A stretch of 20,665 nucleotides of DNA from an uncultured Eubacteriales bacterium (lineage in GTDB: Bacteria > Bacillota > Clostridia > Lachnospirales > Lachnospiraceae), in contig UQYF01000045.1 of NCBI GenBank assembly GCA_900545175.1, forward strand, positions 1 to 20,665, read 5' to 3'. Each line of letters begins with the position of its first letter. The first letter of the stretch is position 1. The translations under genes and the position numbers were made by a program. Positions 1 through 8,740 of this stretch are shown one piece after another. Under the pieces are notes generated by a model, which was not told where the DNA came from, made no database searches, and saw only the letters and a list, made by a program, of their open reading frames with translations.

Positions 1-21
1 GTGCGGAGCAATTCGATATCA

Positions 22-49
22 TTGAGGTCAAAATACCTTTTGACCTCAA
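22..49. promoter_or_regulatory. 12-bp perfect palindrome upstream of EAL gene
   Basis: Positions 22-33 (TTGAGGTCAAAA) are the exact reverse complement of 38-49, separated by the 4-base loop TACC. The structure ends about 20 bp before the -10 element of the following gene. No T-run follows on the plus strand, so it is not a convincing terminator for an upstream plus-strand gene. It could be an operator, the hairpin of an upstream transcript, or the edge of a dispersed repeat. The inverted repeat is seen directly; its role is unknown. Confidence 0.6.
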
Positions 50-66
50 CATCATAATTATTGGGG

Positions 67-75
67 TGGTATAAT
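67..75 (+). promoter_or_regulatory. Extended -10 promoter of EAL-domain gene
   Basis: TGGTATAAT is a perfect extended -10 (TGn plus TATAAT at 70-75). The hexamer 17 bp upstream is a poor -35, as expected for an extended -10 promoter. Transcription would start near 82, leaving a leader of about 34 nt before the ATG at 116. This argues against using the earlier ATG at 83. Confidence 0.55.
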
Positions 76-115
76 TAAGCAAATGCACCATCATGATCCC
101 ACAAGGAGACATTCA

Positions 116-2365
116 ATGAATATTAACTTTAAGAAAAAGGGCTATAAAATTGCTTTAATATCTTTTATAATAGTTATTCTTTTCTTTTTTTCCGTATTTT
201 ATTGTACCAATATAATAAGCAAAGAGATGGAGCGCCAGCTTGAATCTAATATAACGGATGTAGCCAACCAGAATGCGCTCGCAATAAGTAACCAGCTCAA
301 TGACAACTACATGCTTTTAGAGAGTCTTTTTGCCGAGATTAATGAGCTTCCCGGCGACATATCCGATAACGTCATGCTTCTCAAGGGCTTTGTTAAGGCT
401 GACAATCTCAAACGCATAACCTACTGCACCCCCGATGGAACAGCATACACCACAGACAATGTCGTAACAAACCTATCCTATAGGGAGTTTTTCAAAAGAG
501 GAATACAAGGCAAGTCGACCATCACCGGTGTACTGACAGATGCCATACGTCCTGATACCAATGAAAAAATCATTATCTTCTCATCCCCGATGTATGACAA
601 TACAACTGATGAACTTCTCGGTGTTTTCGGTCTTGTGTATGACGCTGAGGTCATCAATGCCTCTTTGCAGGTGGAATGCTTTGAAGGGCAGGGCTGCAGC
701 TTTGCCACCAATGAAGCCGGTGATATATCCATTGCCATGGGTTATGATTCCATACAGCTTTCAAAAAACCTGTACACCGACATTTTATCCAGAAATCCCG
801 GTAACACAGAAGTAATCAGCACTATCCGCCGCAATATTTCCACCAACACACCGAACCTCGGAAAATTATTTATAGATTCAGTTGAATACTACTATTGTAG
901 AACGCCTGTTCTTATTGCTGATGGTGAGATTGTCTGGAATGTGTTTACGCTGGTTCCTACCAGCTATTTGTTACAGCGTCTTAAGCCTGTACGCAATACC
1001 ATGTATCTTATGATATTTTTAAGTATCTTTTTTGTTATTGCGGCATTAATATCTTATCTGATTATATTCAGCTCGCAGCGGCGCCTTGTCCGGAACCTCG
1101 CCTACAAGGATTCCTTAACCGGAGGTGCCAACTATGCATACTTTAAAAGGCAGCTTCTTACAAAGTCCAGAAACTGCTGCGGATACATAGTCGCCATGGA
1201 CATCCAGCATTTTTCGAATGTAACCATAACTGCCGGAAGTGCTGCCGCCAATGACATGATTAAAAAGACTTGGGAGCTTATAAAACAGGCGATAAAGGAT
1301 AATGAATATGCTGCCCATGTGAGGGACGATTACTTTGTAATGCTGCTTAATATGTCCGATGACACTGATGTTTCAAAACGTCTTGAACAGCTCTCCGATG
1401 AGGTGCATGACCTTGCTATAGCGTATGATACACCCGGAGTAAGAGCCTGCTTCGGAATATATCCTATGGAGGACATAACAGCTCTCGACGATTCATATAA
1501 TAAGGCCAAGATTGGCCGTGAATTTGCAAAGGAACGGCATGATAAATGCTATGCCTTTTACAGCGAGCTTGACCATGAGGAGCTTCTCAAAAACCAGCAG
1601 CTTGAGGAGCGGTTCGATTTTGCCATAGCCAACCACAGCTTCGAGGTATGGTATCAGCCTAAATACTCAGCATCAACTAAGGAACTTGTCGGTTCAGAGG
1701 CTCTGGTGCGCTGGCGTGAGACAGATGGAAAGCTGATTCCACCCGGACGTTTTATACCACTGTTTGAGCGGGATGGCTATATATCACGCCTTGATGAATA
1801 TATATTCAGGGAAACCTGCCATAAACAGAAATATTGGTTAGATAAGGGCTTCAAGGTATGTCCTGTATCCGTCAACATAAGCCGTGCGACAATCTACGGT
1901 GCCAATGTCGTCGATAAATATCTCGGAATACTTGATTCGTGCGGACTGCCTCATGAATATATACAGCTTGAGGTTTTGGAAAGCGCTATTTCCGGCAAAT
2001 CAGATATTGCCGAAATACTTGAGAAATTCCGTTCAAGCGGTGTAAGAATTCTCATGGACGACTTTGGCACAGGATATTCATCCTTGGCAACACTCAATAT
2101 GCACTGTTTTGACACTCTCAAAATCGACAAGAGCCTTATCGATGGCATTGGTCAGAAGGATGGTGAAACCCTCCTTCACTACGTTATCAAAATGGGGCGC
2201 CATCTCGGTCTGCACATAACCGCAGAGGGAGTTGAACATGAGTCCCAGCTTTCCTACCTTCAGGAACAGAAGTGCGACGACATTCAGGGATATCTCTTCT
2301 CGAAACCGTTGCGCGTCATGGACTATGAAAGGCTTATTATGCCTGCTTCGGTGGCGAACGTATAG
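116..2365 (+). CDS. Membrane-bound degenerate GGDEF / intact EAL c-di-GMP phosphodiesterase
   Basis: Likely a membrane sensor that hydrolyses cyclic di-GMP. The 749-residue protein has a TM helix at about 9-31, an extracytoplasmic sensor region at about 35-290 (Cache-like by layout), a second TM at about 296-318, a GGDEF-type domain at about 330-485 and an EAL domain at about 495-740. The GGDEF signature is replaced by RDDYF (403-407), so cyclase activity should be lost. The EAL domain keeps E528-A-L-V-R, N587, E619/E622, D648-D649 in DDFGTGYSS, K669, E704 and Q724, so phosphodiesterase activity is expected. The start is set at 116 because AAGGAG at 103-108 sits 7 nt upstream; an in-frame ATG at 83 lacks a good site. 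The last eight codons and the stop lie inside arm A of an inverted repeat, so the native C-terminus may have been replaced. It appears monocistronic. Confidence 0.9.
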   Translation: MNINFKKKGYKIALISFIIVILFFFSVFYCTNIISKEMERQLESNITDVANQNALAISNQLNDNYMLLESLFAEINELPGDISDNVMLLKGFVKADNLKRITYCTPDGTAYTTDNVVTNLSYREFFKRGIQGKSTITGVLTDAIRPDTNEKIIIFSSPMYDNTTDELLGVFGLVYDAEVINASLQVECFEGQGCSFATNEAGDISIAMGYDSIQLSKNLYTDILSRNPGNTEVISTIRRNISTNTPNLGKLFIDSVEYYYCRTPVLIADGEIVWNVFTLVPTSYLLQRLKPVRNTMYLMIFLSIFFVIAALISYLIIFSSQRRLVRNLAYKDSLTGGANYAYFKRQLLTKSRNCCGYIVAMDIQHFSNVTITAGSAAANDMIKKTWELIKQAIKDNEYAAHVRDDYFVMLLNMSDDTDVSKRLEQLSDEVHDLAIAYDTPGVRACFGIYPMEDITALDDSYNKAKIGREFAKERHDKCYAFYSELDHEELLKNQQLEERFDFAIANHSFEVWYQPKYSASTKELVGSEALVRWRETDGKLIPPGRFIPLFERDGYISRLDEYIFRETCHKQKYWLDKGFKVCPVSVNISRATIYGANVVDKYLGILDSCGLPHEYIQLEVLESAISGKSDIAEILEKFRSSGVRILMDDFGTGYSSLATLNMHCFDTLKIDKSLIDGIGQKDGETLLHYVIKMGRHLGLHITAEGVEHESQLSYLQEQKCDDIQGYLFSKPLRVMDYERLIMPASVANV

Positions 2366-2470
2366 CAATACCTTTATCAGAGTTCTTAGAACATCTTGCT
2401 TCGTACAACGGAGCTGATATGCATAAATATAATACGTTATACACTCATAAATTAGATTAGCATGTTTTGA
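2338..2470 (+). repeat. Inverted-repeat arm A (overlaps 3' end of EAL gene)
   Basis: This ~130-bp segment is, by hand alignment, close to 90% identical to the reverse complement of 3094-3229, with about 13 substitutions and two small indels. It includes TGCTTCGGTGGCG, a short palindrome GTTCTTAGAAC and the core TGATATGCATAAATATAATA, and ends with GCATGTTTTG. It supplies the last codons and the stop of the EAL gene. The core occurs a third time at 15880-15936, which marks it as a dispersed element. Confidence 0.85.
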
Positions 2471-2483
2471 CACCCGAATCATG

Positions 2484-3053
2484 TTATCTTTTCTTCAGGA
2501 AATGCACTCGATTAGGATACAGCTCACAGAATACCTCCACCGCCGCCCTCTGAAGAGGCTCGAATTCCTTGTCCATCCTAAGAATATGCGGAGCTTCATA
2601 GGCAAATTTGCTGACCTGCTCCGCAAGCTTTCCGGCAATGCTCTCCTCTGACAGCTGTCCCATCCCGAAAATTACAGACGTGAATCCTCTTCCGCCGGCG
2701 CTGATGTCCATATACCTTTTACAGGTATTTTTCAACTCCGACACTATTATCTCCTGCTCCATCTCACTTTTTTTCTCAAATTCATACAGCCTAAGCCCCA
2801 TAAGTGCTTCTATGGCAAGCTTCTTCTTCCTGCCTCCCGGATCAAGCCTGTCACTGTCCGCAATATACTTCAAATTCATCAAATATCCGACAAAAGCATC
2901 ACTTTTTGGCTTTCCCTTGCCATATCTGGCTGTCCAGAGCTGATGTCGGAGCTGTCCATCCACACTCTGCGTATCACGGCTGTTTTCTTCAAGTATCTGC
3001 TGTCTCTTTACAGGATTAAGCTCAGCATAATAGCTGTTCAACCATTCTTCCAT
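2484..3053 (-). CDS. Hypothetical 189-residue protein, enclosed by inverted repeats
   Basis: I do not recognise this family with confidence; it may belong to an uncharacterised Lachnospiraceae DUF. The product is soluble, charged and predicted mostly helical, with no signal peptide or TM helix. Its N-terminus is MEEWLNSYYAELNPVKR and a basic stretch (GGRKKKLA) lies in the first half. The start is supported by GAGAGGA about 8 nt upstream of the ATG. A promoter can be read at the inner edge of arm B: TTGCAT (minus strand of 3102-3107), 16 bp, TATAAA (3080-3085). The gene is convergent with the EAL gene and points the same way as the sugar operon. Only 13 bp separate its stop from arm A and about 40 bp separate its start from arm B, so the gene and the repeats look like one unit. 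Confidence 0.75.
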   Translation of the reverse strand: MEEWLNSYYAELNPVKRQQILEENSRDTQSVDGQLRHQLWTARYGKGKPKSDAFVGYLMNLKYIADSDRLDPGGRKKKLAIEALMGLRLYEFEKKSEMEQEIIVSELKNTCKRYMDISAGGRGFTSVIFGMGQLSEESIAGKLAEQVSKFAYEAPHILRMDKEFEPLQRAAVEVFCELYPNRVHFLKKR

Positions 3054-3093
3054 CTCTGATTTCCTCTCTGATTTTCTATTTTATAATGTTGTG

Positions 3094-3229
3094 GGCAAAA
3101 CATGCAAATTTAATGTATGAGTGTATAACGTATTATATTTATACATATCAGCTCCGCTGTCCGAAGCAAGATGTTGTTCTAAGAACTCTGATAAAGTTTT
3201 TCTATATATGCGCCACCGAAGCCGGCATA
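3094..3229 (-). repeat. Inverted-repeat arm B (downstream of galactose-binding lipoprotein gene)
   Basis: This is the reverse-complement partner of 2338-2470. It begins 12 bp after the stop of the lipoprotein gene at 3242 and reads in the same direction as that gene, just as arm A reads with the EAL gene. A TTCG-loop hairpin can be drawn in its first 25 bases, but no U-tract follows, so it is at best a weak terminator. Its inner end contributes the -35 of the probable promoter of the 189-residue gene. Confidence 0.85.
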
Positions 3230-3241
3230 TCCTGATAATCC

Positions 3242-4267
3242 TTACTTTAAAAACTCATCCACATTGTCTGCCGTAACCTTATGATATGGCAGAAAGATAT
3301 ATCGTCCATTTTCAAAATCACTGTCCGGCAGAACCTTCCCACGGAACAGATCCAGCGCAAGACCTGATATCCGGCCTGCCTGTCCCTCCTTGTCATTGTA
3401 TACCGTACCCTGGATATAGCCCTTTTTAACAGCTTCAAGAGCACTGTCAAGCCCATCGATTCCGAGAATGACCGGGCGGCTGTCCTGTAAGTATCCCAGT
3501 GCATCGTATGCCGCAGCTGCCCCCAGTGCCATCTCATCATTATTGGAAATCACAAGTTCAATCTCCGTACCATACCGGTTAATAAGCTGGGTCATTTTAT
3601 TCTCAGCCTGACCACGATTCCAGTTAGCGAATTGATAGCTGAGCTTCTCTAGAATTATGCCCTCTGTCTGAATAGTGCTGACCACACTGTCGGTTCTCAT
3701 AATGGCATCCTGATGTCCTGCCTCACCCTCAAGCAGGACATATTGAATCTTGCCGTCGCTGTTGCGGTCTGCCGCATAATCCCCACATATTATCTCTGCC
3801 GCAATCTCTCCCTGCAGTGTACCGGATTGTGCTGCGTCTCCTCCGACATAGTACAGCTTGTCCCATTGCATTATATCCTCATATACCGGCTCACGATTAA
3901 AGAAAATAACAGGTATATTCTGCTGCTTTGCCATTTTAATTATATTTGACGGCTCCGTCCGGTCAACCAGATCGATAATCAGTATATCACAGCCCGCATC
4001 AATAACCTCGCCCACAACCTTGTCCTGAATGTCCTGATCATTTTTGCCATCACGAACCGTCATCGTTATTTTAAAAGTATCCGACTCATATTTCTCAAAA
4101 CTTTCCTTCATACATTCCGTCAACGCATTGATAAAAGGGTCATCCTGCGTGTACAGCACAACACCAACCCTCATAATATTACTGTTTACACCATTATCCT
4201 TGTGACAGCTCGTCGTGCACAGTAAAAGACATAATATAATAACCTTTATTATCCGCTTATTTTTCAC
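3242..4267 (-). CDS. Galactose/glucose-binding lipoprotein, canonical order (MglB-like, sensor-operon copy)
   Basis: Extracellular sugar-binding lipoprotein of the galactose/glucose-binding family, 341 residues. The signal peptide ends in a TTSC lipobox (C21). The calcium-loop signature DRNSDGKIQ is at 167-175. Residues matching the sugar contacts of E. coli MglB are all present: D43 and F45, N124 in FFNREP, H185, D187, R191, W216, N243 in SNND, D271 and N291, in normal linear order. I place the start at GTG 4267, 6 nt after GGAG, giving a classic MKNKR signal start. An in-frame ATG at 4279 has a poor site and would add MEIG. It is the last gene of the regulator-kinase-binding-protein unit, 30 nt after its neighbour. 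Sitting with the sensor genes rather than the transporter, it may serve signalling, a second affinity range, or both. Confidence 0.88.
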   Translation of the reverse strand: MKNKRIIKVIILCLLLCTTSCHKDNGVNSNIMRVGVVLYTQDDPFINALTECMKESFEKYESDTFKITMTVRDGKNDQDIQDKVVGEVIDAGCDILIIDLVDRTEPSNIIKMAKQQNIPVIFFNREPVYEDIMQWDKLYYVGGDAAQSGTLQGEIAAEIICGDYAADRNSDGKIQYVLLEGEAGHQDAIMRTDSVVSTIQTEGIILEKLSYQFANWNRGQAENKMTQLINRYGTEIELVISNNDEMALGAAAAYDALGYLQDSRPVILGIDGLDSALEAVKKGYIQGTVYNDKEGQAGRISGLALDLFRGKVLPDSDFENGRYIFLPYHKVTADNVDEFLK

Positions 4268-4297
4268 ACCAATCTCCATTTCCCATTTATATCAGCC

Positions 4298-5275
4298 TCA
4301 ATCGTAGGTATAAAGGAACTGCTGTACATCTTCCCGGAAAATATCCTCCTTATGAATCAGCCTGTACTCAATGACATAATCCGAAGCGGCATATAAACGC
4401 TTATTCAGCACATTGGAAAGCTCCAGAATACTCTTATATCCCATGCTGTAGCCATCAACCAAAATAAGCCCGTCAATTACGGAATCATCCAGATAATACA
4501 CACACTTCATGCTGTTTCCTATTCCATAGAGCTTCGTCCCGGTTCCTTCTTTTCCTGCATACATCGCTGCCGCCTGCTCCAGTGCATTTGTATCGAGCAC
4601 GAACAGATAATCCACAGCCCTTTGCTGCCTGAGCGCTTCAGTAATTGACACATCATAAGCCACACCAATATCAAAAGCGATTTCACAGCCTGAGGCTGCG
4701 AGTGCATCAAGCAGTCCCTGCCTGCAGTCTGCGGCATATTCCGTCCCTTCAAGCCCACCTACAATTCCAACGCTTCTTCCCTCAATGACATCTCTGCTTA
4801 TCAGATCCTCTCCCAGCGCATAGCCCATGGAATAATTATCAGGCATGATAACCGGCAGACCGGAGTGCTTCGATTGACCACTCTTACCGGCGTTGCCCAG
4901 AATATCATTGGCTACCAGTATAACCGGCTTCTGTGTGCGAAGCTCCTTTAGCACCGTCTCTGTGTCATTCCCCGGTGCCGCCTGAATAATAAAAGCATCC
5001 ACCTGATTATCCAGCTGCTCATAAATCAGGGCTCTCTCCTCATGTGCATCCTCAATCTCATCCGTATTACAGATAATAAGATGTATATTCTGCATTCTTG
5101 CTGCCTGCTTGACACCATTGAAAAAGGAATCCCATTTTTCATCACCGGATTTCTCAACGATAACTGCTACCCTCTTCTGGGGCTTTTCGTCTGCAAATAT
5201 CTGACGCACACACAGCAGCAGCAATATGGCAAGGCATATTTCAGACAGCAGAAAGGTGGTTTTAGGTTTTTTCAT
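4298..5275 (-). CDS. Exported type-1 periplasmic-binding-domain protein, probable sugar-sensing partner of the kinase
   Basis: The 325-residue protein has a basic N-terminus (MKKPK), a hydrophobic segment at about 8-26 and a possible signal peptidase I site near IFA/DEK; there is no lipobox cysteine. The rest is a LacI/RbsB-like type-1 binding fold, with strands such as RVAVIVEK and AFIIQAAPG and a hinge region. It lacks the galactose-binding motifs of its neighbour, so its ligand cannot be named. The start is ATG 5275, preceded by GAGGGTGACG; it overlaps the kinase gene by 14 nt, which implies translational coupling. A longer in-frame start at 5323 would run further into the kinase and is less likely. 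In Clostridium beijerinckii the XylFII binding protein senses xylose for a LytS-type kinase from a similar position, so an accessory sensor role is inferred here. Confidence 0.8.
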   Translation of the reverse strand: MKKPKTTFLLSEICLAILLLLCVRQIFADEKPQKRVAVIVEKSGDEKWDSFFNGVKQAARMQNIHLIICNTDEIEDAHEERALIYEQLDNQVDAFIIQAAPGNDTETVLKELRTQKPVILVANDILGNAGKSGQSKHSGLPVIMPDNYSMGYALGEDLISRDVIEGRSVGIVGGLEGTEYAADCRQGLLDALAASGCEIAFDIGVAYDVSITEALRQQRAVDYLFVLDTNALEQAAAMYAGKEGTGTKLYGIGNSMKCVYYLDDSVIDGLILVDGYSMGYKSILELSNVLNKRLYAASDYVIEYRLIHKEDIFREDVQQFLYTYD

Positions 5276-7094
5276 CGTCACCCTCATTTCCGGGCTTTTT
5301 AACCCCATTCTCCAAAAGCTCACAATTTTCTTCAGTATACGGTATCGCCGGCAGGTGGATTGTTACCGTTGTACCCTCATCAGGCTCGCTCTCAACAATA
5401 AGACCATACTTCGCGCCGAACATCAGCTGAATACGCGTGTGCACATTAATCAGTCCCACTCCCGAGCCATGCTTTGGCACCTTCTTATTATCCGACAAAA
5501 TATTCTTAACATCCTCCTGTCTCATTCCCATGCCGTTGTCCGATACTGCCAGATATATATCATTATCCGTCCTCCGGCCCTTAACCAGAATCCTAGGATT
5601 ATCGTCAGCATCCATATTCCCTACGCCATAGTATATAGCGTTTTCCAGAATCGGCTGTATGATAAGCTTCACCGTGCAGAACTGATAGATTTCCTCCGAG
5701 ACATCATACTCCGTCACAAAGCGTTCCTTATAGCGGTACTTCTGTATATTCATATAGTTTTTGCAATGCTTCAGCTCATCTTCAATACTGATAATTGTCT
5801 TTCCGTTTGACAGGCTTATACGAAAAATCTTGGCAAGCTCCGAAATCATATAAACCGCATCCTTGTTTTTGCCGCCTTCAATCATCCAGGTGATTGACTC
5901 CAACGTGTTATAAAGGAAATGCGGATTAATCTGGCTTTGCAGTGCCGCCAGCTCACTCCTTCTGCGCTTATTCTGCTGGGCGACAATCTCCGTCATCAGG
6001 TGTTCAATCTCCTCATAGGACTTCTGGACAGAGTTTCCCAAATGCCTGATTTCGTATGAACCCCCGATATAAATATCCGGCTTTTCACCGGCCTCATATG
6101 CTGTCACAGATGCATCCAGCTTGATAATAGGGCTGGAAATCTTCCTCGAGACAATCCTGTTGACCACAAGCAGCATCATGATGAGCATGATAACAATAAT
6201 TACCATGTACATACGGAAATGCTTCACACTGTCCGTCCTGACATCCTGAAGAACAACTCCGACAAGCTTCCAGCCGGTATAAGAAATAGTGCTTACAATA
6301 ACAGTCCGTTTCCCGCCTTCAGGGCTGAGCTGATTGCGGTATACACCATCCTCACTGCTACATGGAATATCTGTATTCTCATAGAATATGCCATTGCTGA
6401 TTTCATTCAGATATGGGTGGTAAATCAGCTTTCCCTCTCCGTCACATATATAATAATAATGCTCCCGGCTCTTATAATTAATCCGGCTGAACAGCTTCTC
6501 AATAAATGAATACTTCATATCCACCAGCAATACTCCATTTTCTGGGCGGTCTCCGGATATAAAATCGACCGCCTGGCTTAAGGAAATAACCCGGTAATAC
6601 CTCTTCGCATCATCCTGAAACAGATTCTGTATATGCGGCGTGGAAAAATGCATATTGGCAACCTTCTCTGCCGCATTCACAAACCATGGCTGTCCTGTAA
6701 CTTTGATACCCTCCTTCTGAAGTGTAACCGGTTCCGCAGCAATCAGCTCTCCTTCCATATCATATAGTGCAATACTCTGTATTTTATCCTTGTCAGCTTC
6801 ATAAATCAGGCTGAGCTGCTGGTTGAACTCCGGATCGGAAACATCATATACCTGTATAATATTATAGTTTATTGTATTTGCGAGCTGTCTCATGCTCTTT
6901 AGGTATTGCTCCGTAGAGCTGACCATGGACTCCATCATGTTCTGTGTATTGCTGACATCATTATGACGCATTGCCGTTTCATACCGGTTATAGAGCAGCA
7001 GACCAATGAATATCGAGGTAGTTACCGTCATGAGCGACAGCACCAGCATAATGACAGATTGTATATCAGACACTTTTCTTTTCTTTTTTTTCAT
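5262..7094 (-). CDS. YesM-type sensor histidine kinase
   Basis: Membrane kinase of a carbohydrate-responsive two-component system, 610 residues. TM1 is at about 13-35, an extracytoplasmic Cache-like sensor at about 40-290, TM2 at about 294-313, a HAMP linker at about 315-370, and a His_kinase (LytS/YesM) dimerisation region with QINPHFLYNTLES (phosphoacceptor H392). The HATPase region carries the N-box N485 (PILENA), DNGMGM (519-524) and GSGVGL (543-548). All catalytic motifs look intact. The ATG overlaps the stop of the response regulator gene by ATGA, and its 3' end overlaps the binding-protein gene by 14 nt, so the three are co-translated. The signal is probably a sugar presented by the downstream binding proteins. 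Confidence 0.92.
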   Translation of the reverse strand: MKKKKRKVSDIQSVIMLVLSLMTVTTSIFIGLLLYNRYETAMRHNDVSNTQNMMESMVSSTEQYLKSMRQLANTINYNIIQVYDVSDPEFNQQLSLIYEADKDKIQSIALYDMEGELIAAEPVTLQKEGIKVTGQPWFVNAAEKVANMHFSTPHIQNLFQDDAKRYYRVISLSQAVDFISGDRPENGVLLVDMKYSFIEKLFSRINYKSREHYYYICDGEGKLIYHPYLNEISNGIFYENTDIPCSSEDGVYRNQLSPEGGKRTVIVSTISYTGWKLVGVVLQDVRTDSVKHFRMYMVIIVIMLIMMLLVVNRIVSRKISSPIIKLDASVTAYEAGEKPDIYIGGSYEIRHLGNSVQKSYEEIEHLMTEIVAQQNKRRRSELAALQSQINPHFLYNTLESITWMIEGGKNKDAVYMISELAKIFRISLSNGKTIISIEDELKHCKNYMNIQKYRYKERFVTEYDVSEEIYQFCTVKLIIQPILENAIYYGVGNMDADDNPRILVKGRRTDNDIYLAVSDNGMGMRQEDVKNILSDNKKVPKHGSGVGLINVHTRIQLMFGAKYGLIVESEPDEGTTVTIHLPAIPYTEENCELLENGVKKPGNEGDDEKT

Positions 7095-8701
7095 ACCTGT
7101 TTTCCCATATGCTCCATACGATATTTTGAAGGAGACATTCCGTACCTGCGCTTAAAGACATAGCTGAAATAGTTGGCGTCTTCATATCCTACATGCTCTG
7201 CAATTTCATAGCTTTTCTCTTCTGTTTCCAGCAGAAGCCTTACCGCCTGCTGCATCCTGTAATCCGTCAGATATGTTATAAACGAACTGCCTGATTCCTT
7301 TTTAAACATGGATGAAAAATAGGAATTGGATACTCCAAGCTTTGCGCACACCGTATCCAAAGACAAATCAGGCTCCGAATAACAGTCACGGACTATATTT
7401 TTTGCCTCTGCAATCAGATAACATAATGAAGATTTCCTGGCATTTTTAAATTCCTCCGAAATCGACAGTGACACCTTCACAAGCCAGTCCGATAATGCAC
7501 TTTCATCCATTCTGGTAATCTCATCATAATCATTCCTGATATTTCCTGTATGATCCTCAAATTTCATATGGTTATTTCCGCAGAAGCGGTACAGATTTCC
7601 CACAATTTCCATGACGGTAAAATTATGCTGCACAATTGTTTTGGCACTATCCTTAAGCTTCTTCACCAGTGCCAGAACCGCATGCTCGACATCCTCACGC
7701 ACACCAATGCGTATCGCCTTGAATACGGCATTCATATCAATATCCTCAAGCTGTGCCGAAGGCTCCTGCCCCTTCGGTGCTATATCCTCAATATTGATAG
7801 AACGTCCGGCTCCATATATTACCCGATAGGACAGCGCCTCTCTTGCGCCCTCATAGGACTGCCTTACAGACAGCAGCTCCCGGCACACCTTGCCGATTCC
7901 TACAGTTACAACCGCTCCCAAAAAGCGGTCTGCCCATCTGCAGAACCTGTCGCTGTCATCCGTAAGCCTCTTAATGCTGTCCTCACTCTCAAGATTAAAA
8001 ATCAGGACGATATTCCCAAGATAAGTAAAATACCTGCAATCCCATCTTGTGCTCAGTCTCTCCTGAACCTCCCTCTGCACCGACATGGAAAGCAGCAGCG
8101 GGGACATGCCATCCGGAACATGATTCTGCGATGTGTGCATGACTGCACAGCAGTAATAAGGTCCCGGCAGCGAAATCTTATAATCACTCAGGAACTTACT
8201 GACCTCGCCTTCAAGAATACGTCCCTCAATAAGCGAACAGAAAAAGTTAACACGCAGCGCAGGAAGGGAATCTGCATAGTACTGCTCCAGCTTGATAACA
8301 TTAAGCTTCTCCTCTCTTTCCTTATCGAGAACACTCTTAAGGCGGCTTAGGCACTCTGAAAGCTCATCGGCATTGACAGGCTTTAAAATATATTCATCAA
8401 TCTCAAGATGAACCGCTTCCTTGGCATATTCGAATTCATCAAAGCCGGTCAGAATGAGAATACGCACTCCGGGATTTTCCTGCTTCATATAACGTGCCAG
8501 CTCAAGACCGTTCATATACGGCATCTTAATATCCGTAATTACCACATCCGGCTGTACCTTTTCTGATAACTCCAGTGCCTTAACGCCGTTCTGAGCCTTG
8601 CCTGCCACCTCAAATCCAAGTCCCGCCCAGTCGATTCTCTCCTCAATCATATTGGTAACTTCTTCCTCATCATCTACAAGAAGCACTTTATACTTAAACA
8701 T
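7091..8701 (-). CDS. YesN-type response regulator, receiver plus AraC DNA-binding domain
   Basis: Cytoplasmic transcription factor of 536 residues, likely activating the adjacent sugar genes once phosphorylated by the kinase. The receiver is at 1-120 with acidic D10/D11, phosphoacceptor D57 (ITDIKMP) and K107 (LKPVN). A poorly conserved middle region of about 300 residues follows. The C-terminal 100 residues form an AraC double helix-turn-helix: VCAKLGVSNSYFSSMFKKE, then EIAEHVGYEDANYFSYVFKR and the GMSPSKYR signature. The start is ATG 8701 because GGAGGAGA lies just upstream. A longer in-frame ATG at 8764 would translate the leader hairpin and add 21 residues unlike any receiver domain. It is the first gene of a four-gene unit. 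Confidence 0.92.
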   Translation of the reverse strand: MFKYKVLLVDDEEEVTNMIEERIDWAGLGFEVAGKAQNGVKALELSEKVQPDVVITDIKMPYMNGLELARYMKQENPGVRILILTGFDEFEYAKEAVHLEIDEYILKPVNADELSECLSRLKSVLDKEREEKLNVIKLEQYYADSLPALRVNFFCSLIEGRILEGEVSKFLSDYKISLPGPYYCCAVMHTSQNHVPDGMSPLLLSMSVQREVQERLSTRWDCRYFTYLGNIVLIFNLESEDSIKRLTDDSDRFCRWADRFLGAVVTVGIGKVCRELLSVRQSYEGAREALSYRVIYGAGRSINIEDIAPKGQEPSAQLEDIDMNAVFKAIRIGVREDVEHAVLALVKKLKDSAKTIVQHNFTVMEIVGNLYRFCGNNHMKFEDHTGNIRNDYDEITRMDESALSDWLVKVSLSISEEFKNARKSSLCYLIAEAKNIVRDCYSEPDLSLDTVCAKLGVSNSYFSSMFKKESGSSFITYLTDYRMQQAVRLLLETEEKSYEIAEHVGYEDANYFSYVFKRRYGMSPSKYRMEHMGKQV

Positions 8702-8740
8702 CTGTCTCCTCCATGCTTGATAAGATTTCTTTCTGTATTT

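Noticed and set aside
2078..2482. 134-residue minus-strand frame over the EAL 3' end
   Set aside because: Antisense to conserved EAL motifs and spanning the inverted-repeat arm.
5276..5323. Longer start for the exported binding-domain protein
   Set aside because: It would extend further into the kinase gene and precede the signal peptide with non-family residues; the coupled ATG at 5275 fits better.
5226..5810. 194-residue plus-strand open frame
   Set aside because: Antisense to the kinase catalytic domain and without a ribosome site or recognisable motif.
7550..8350. 266-residue plus-strand open frame
   Set aside because: Antisense to the well-supported response regulator, with no family resemblance and a composition expected of a shadow frame.
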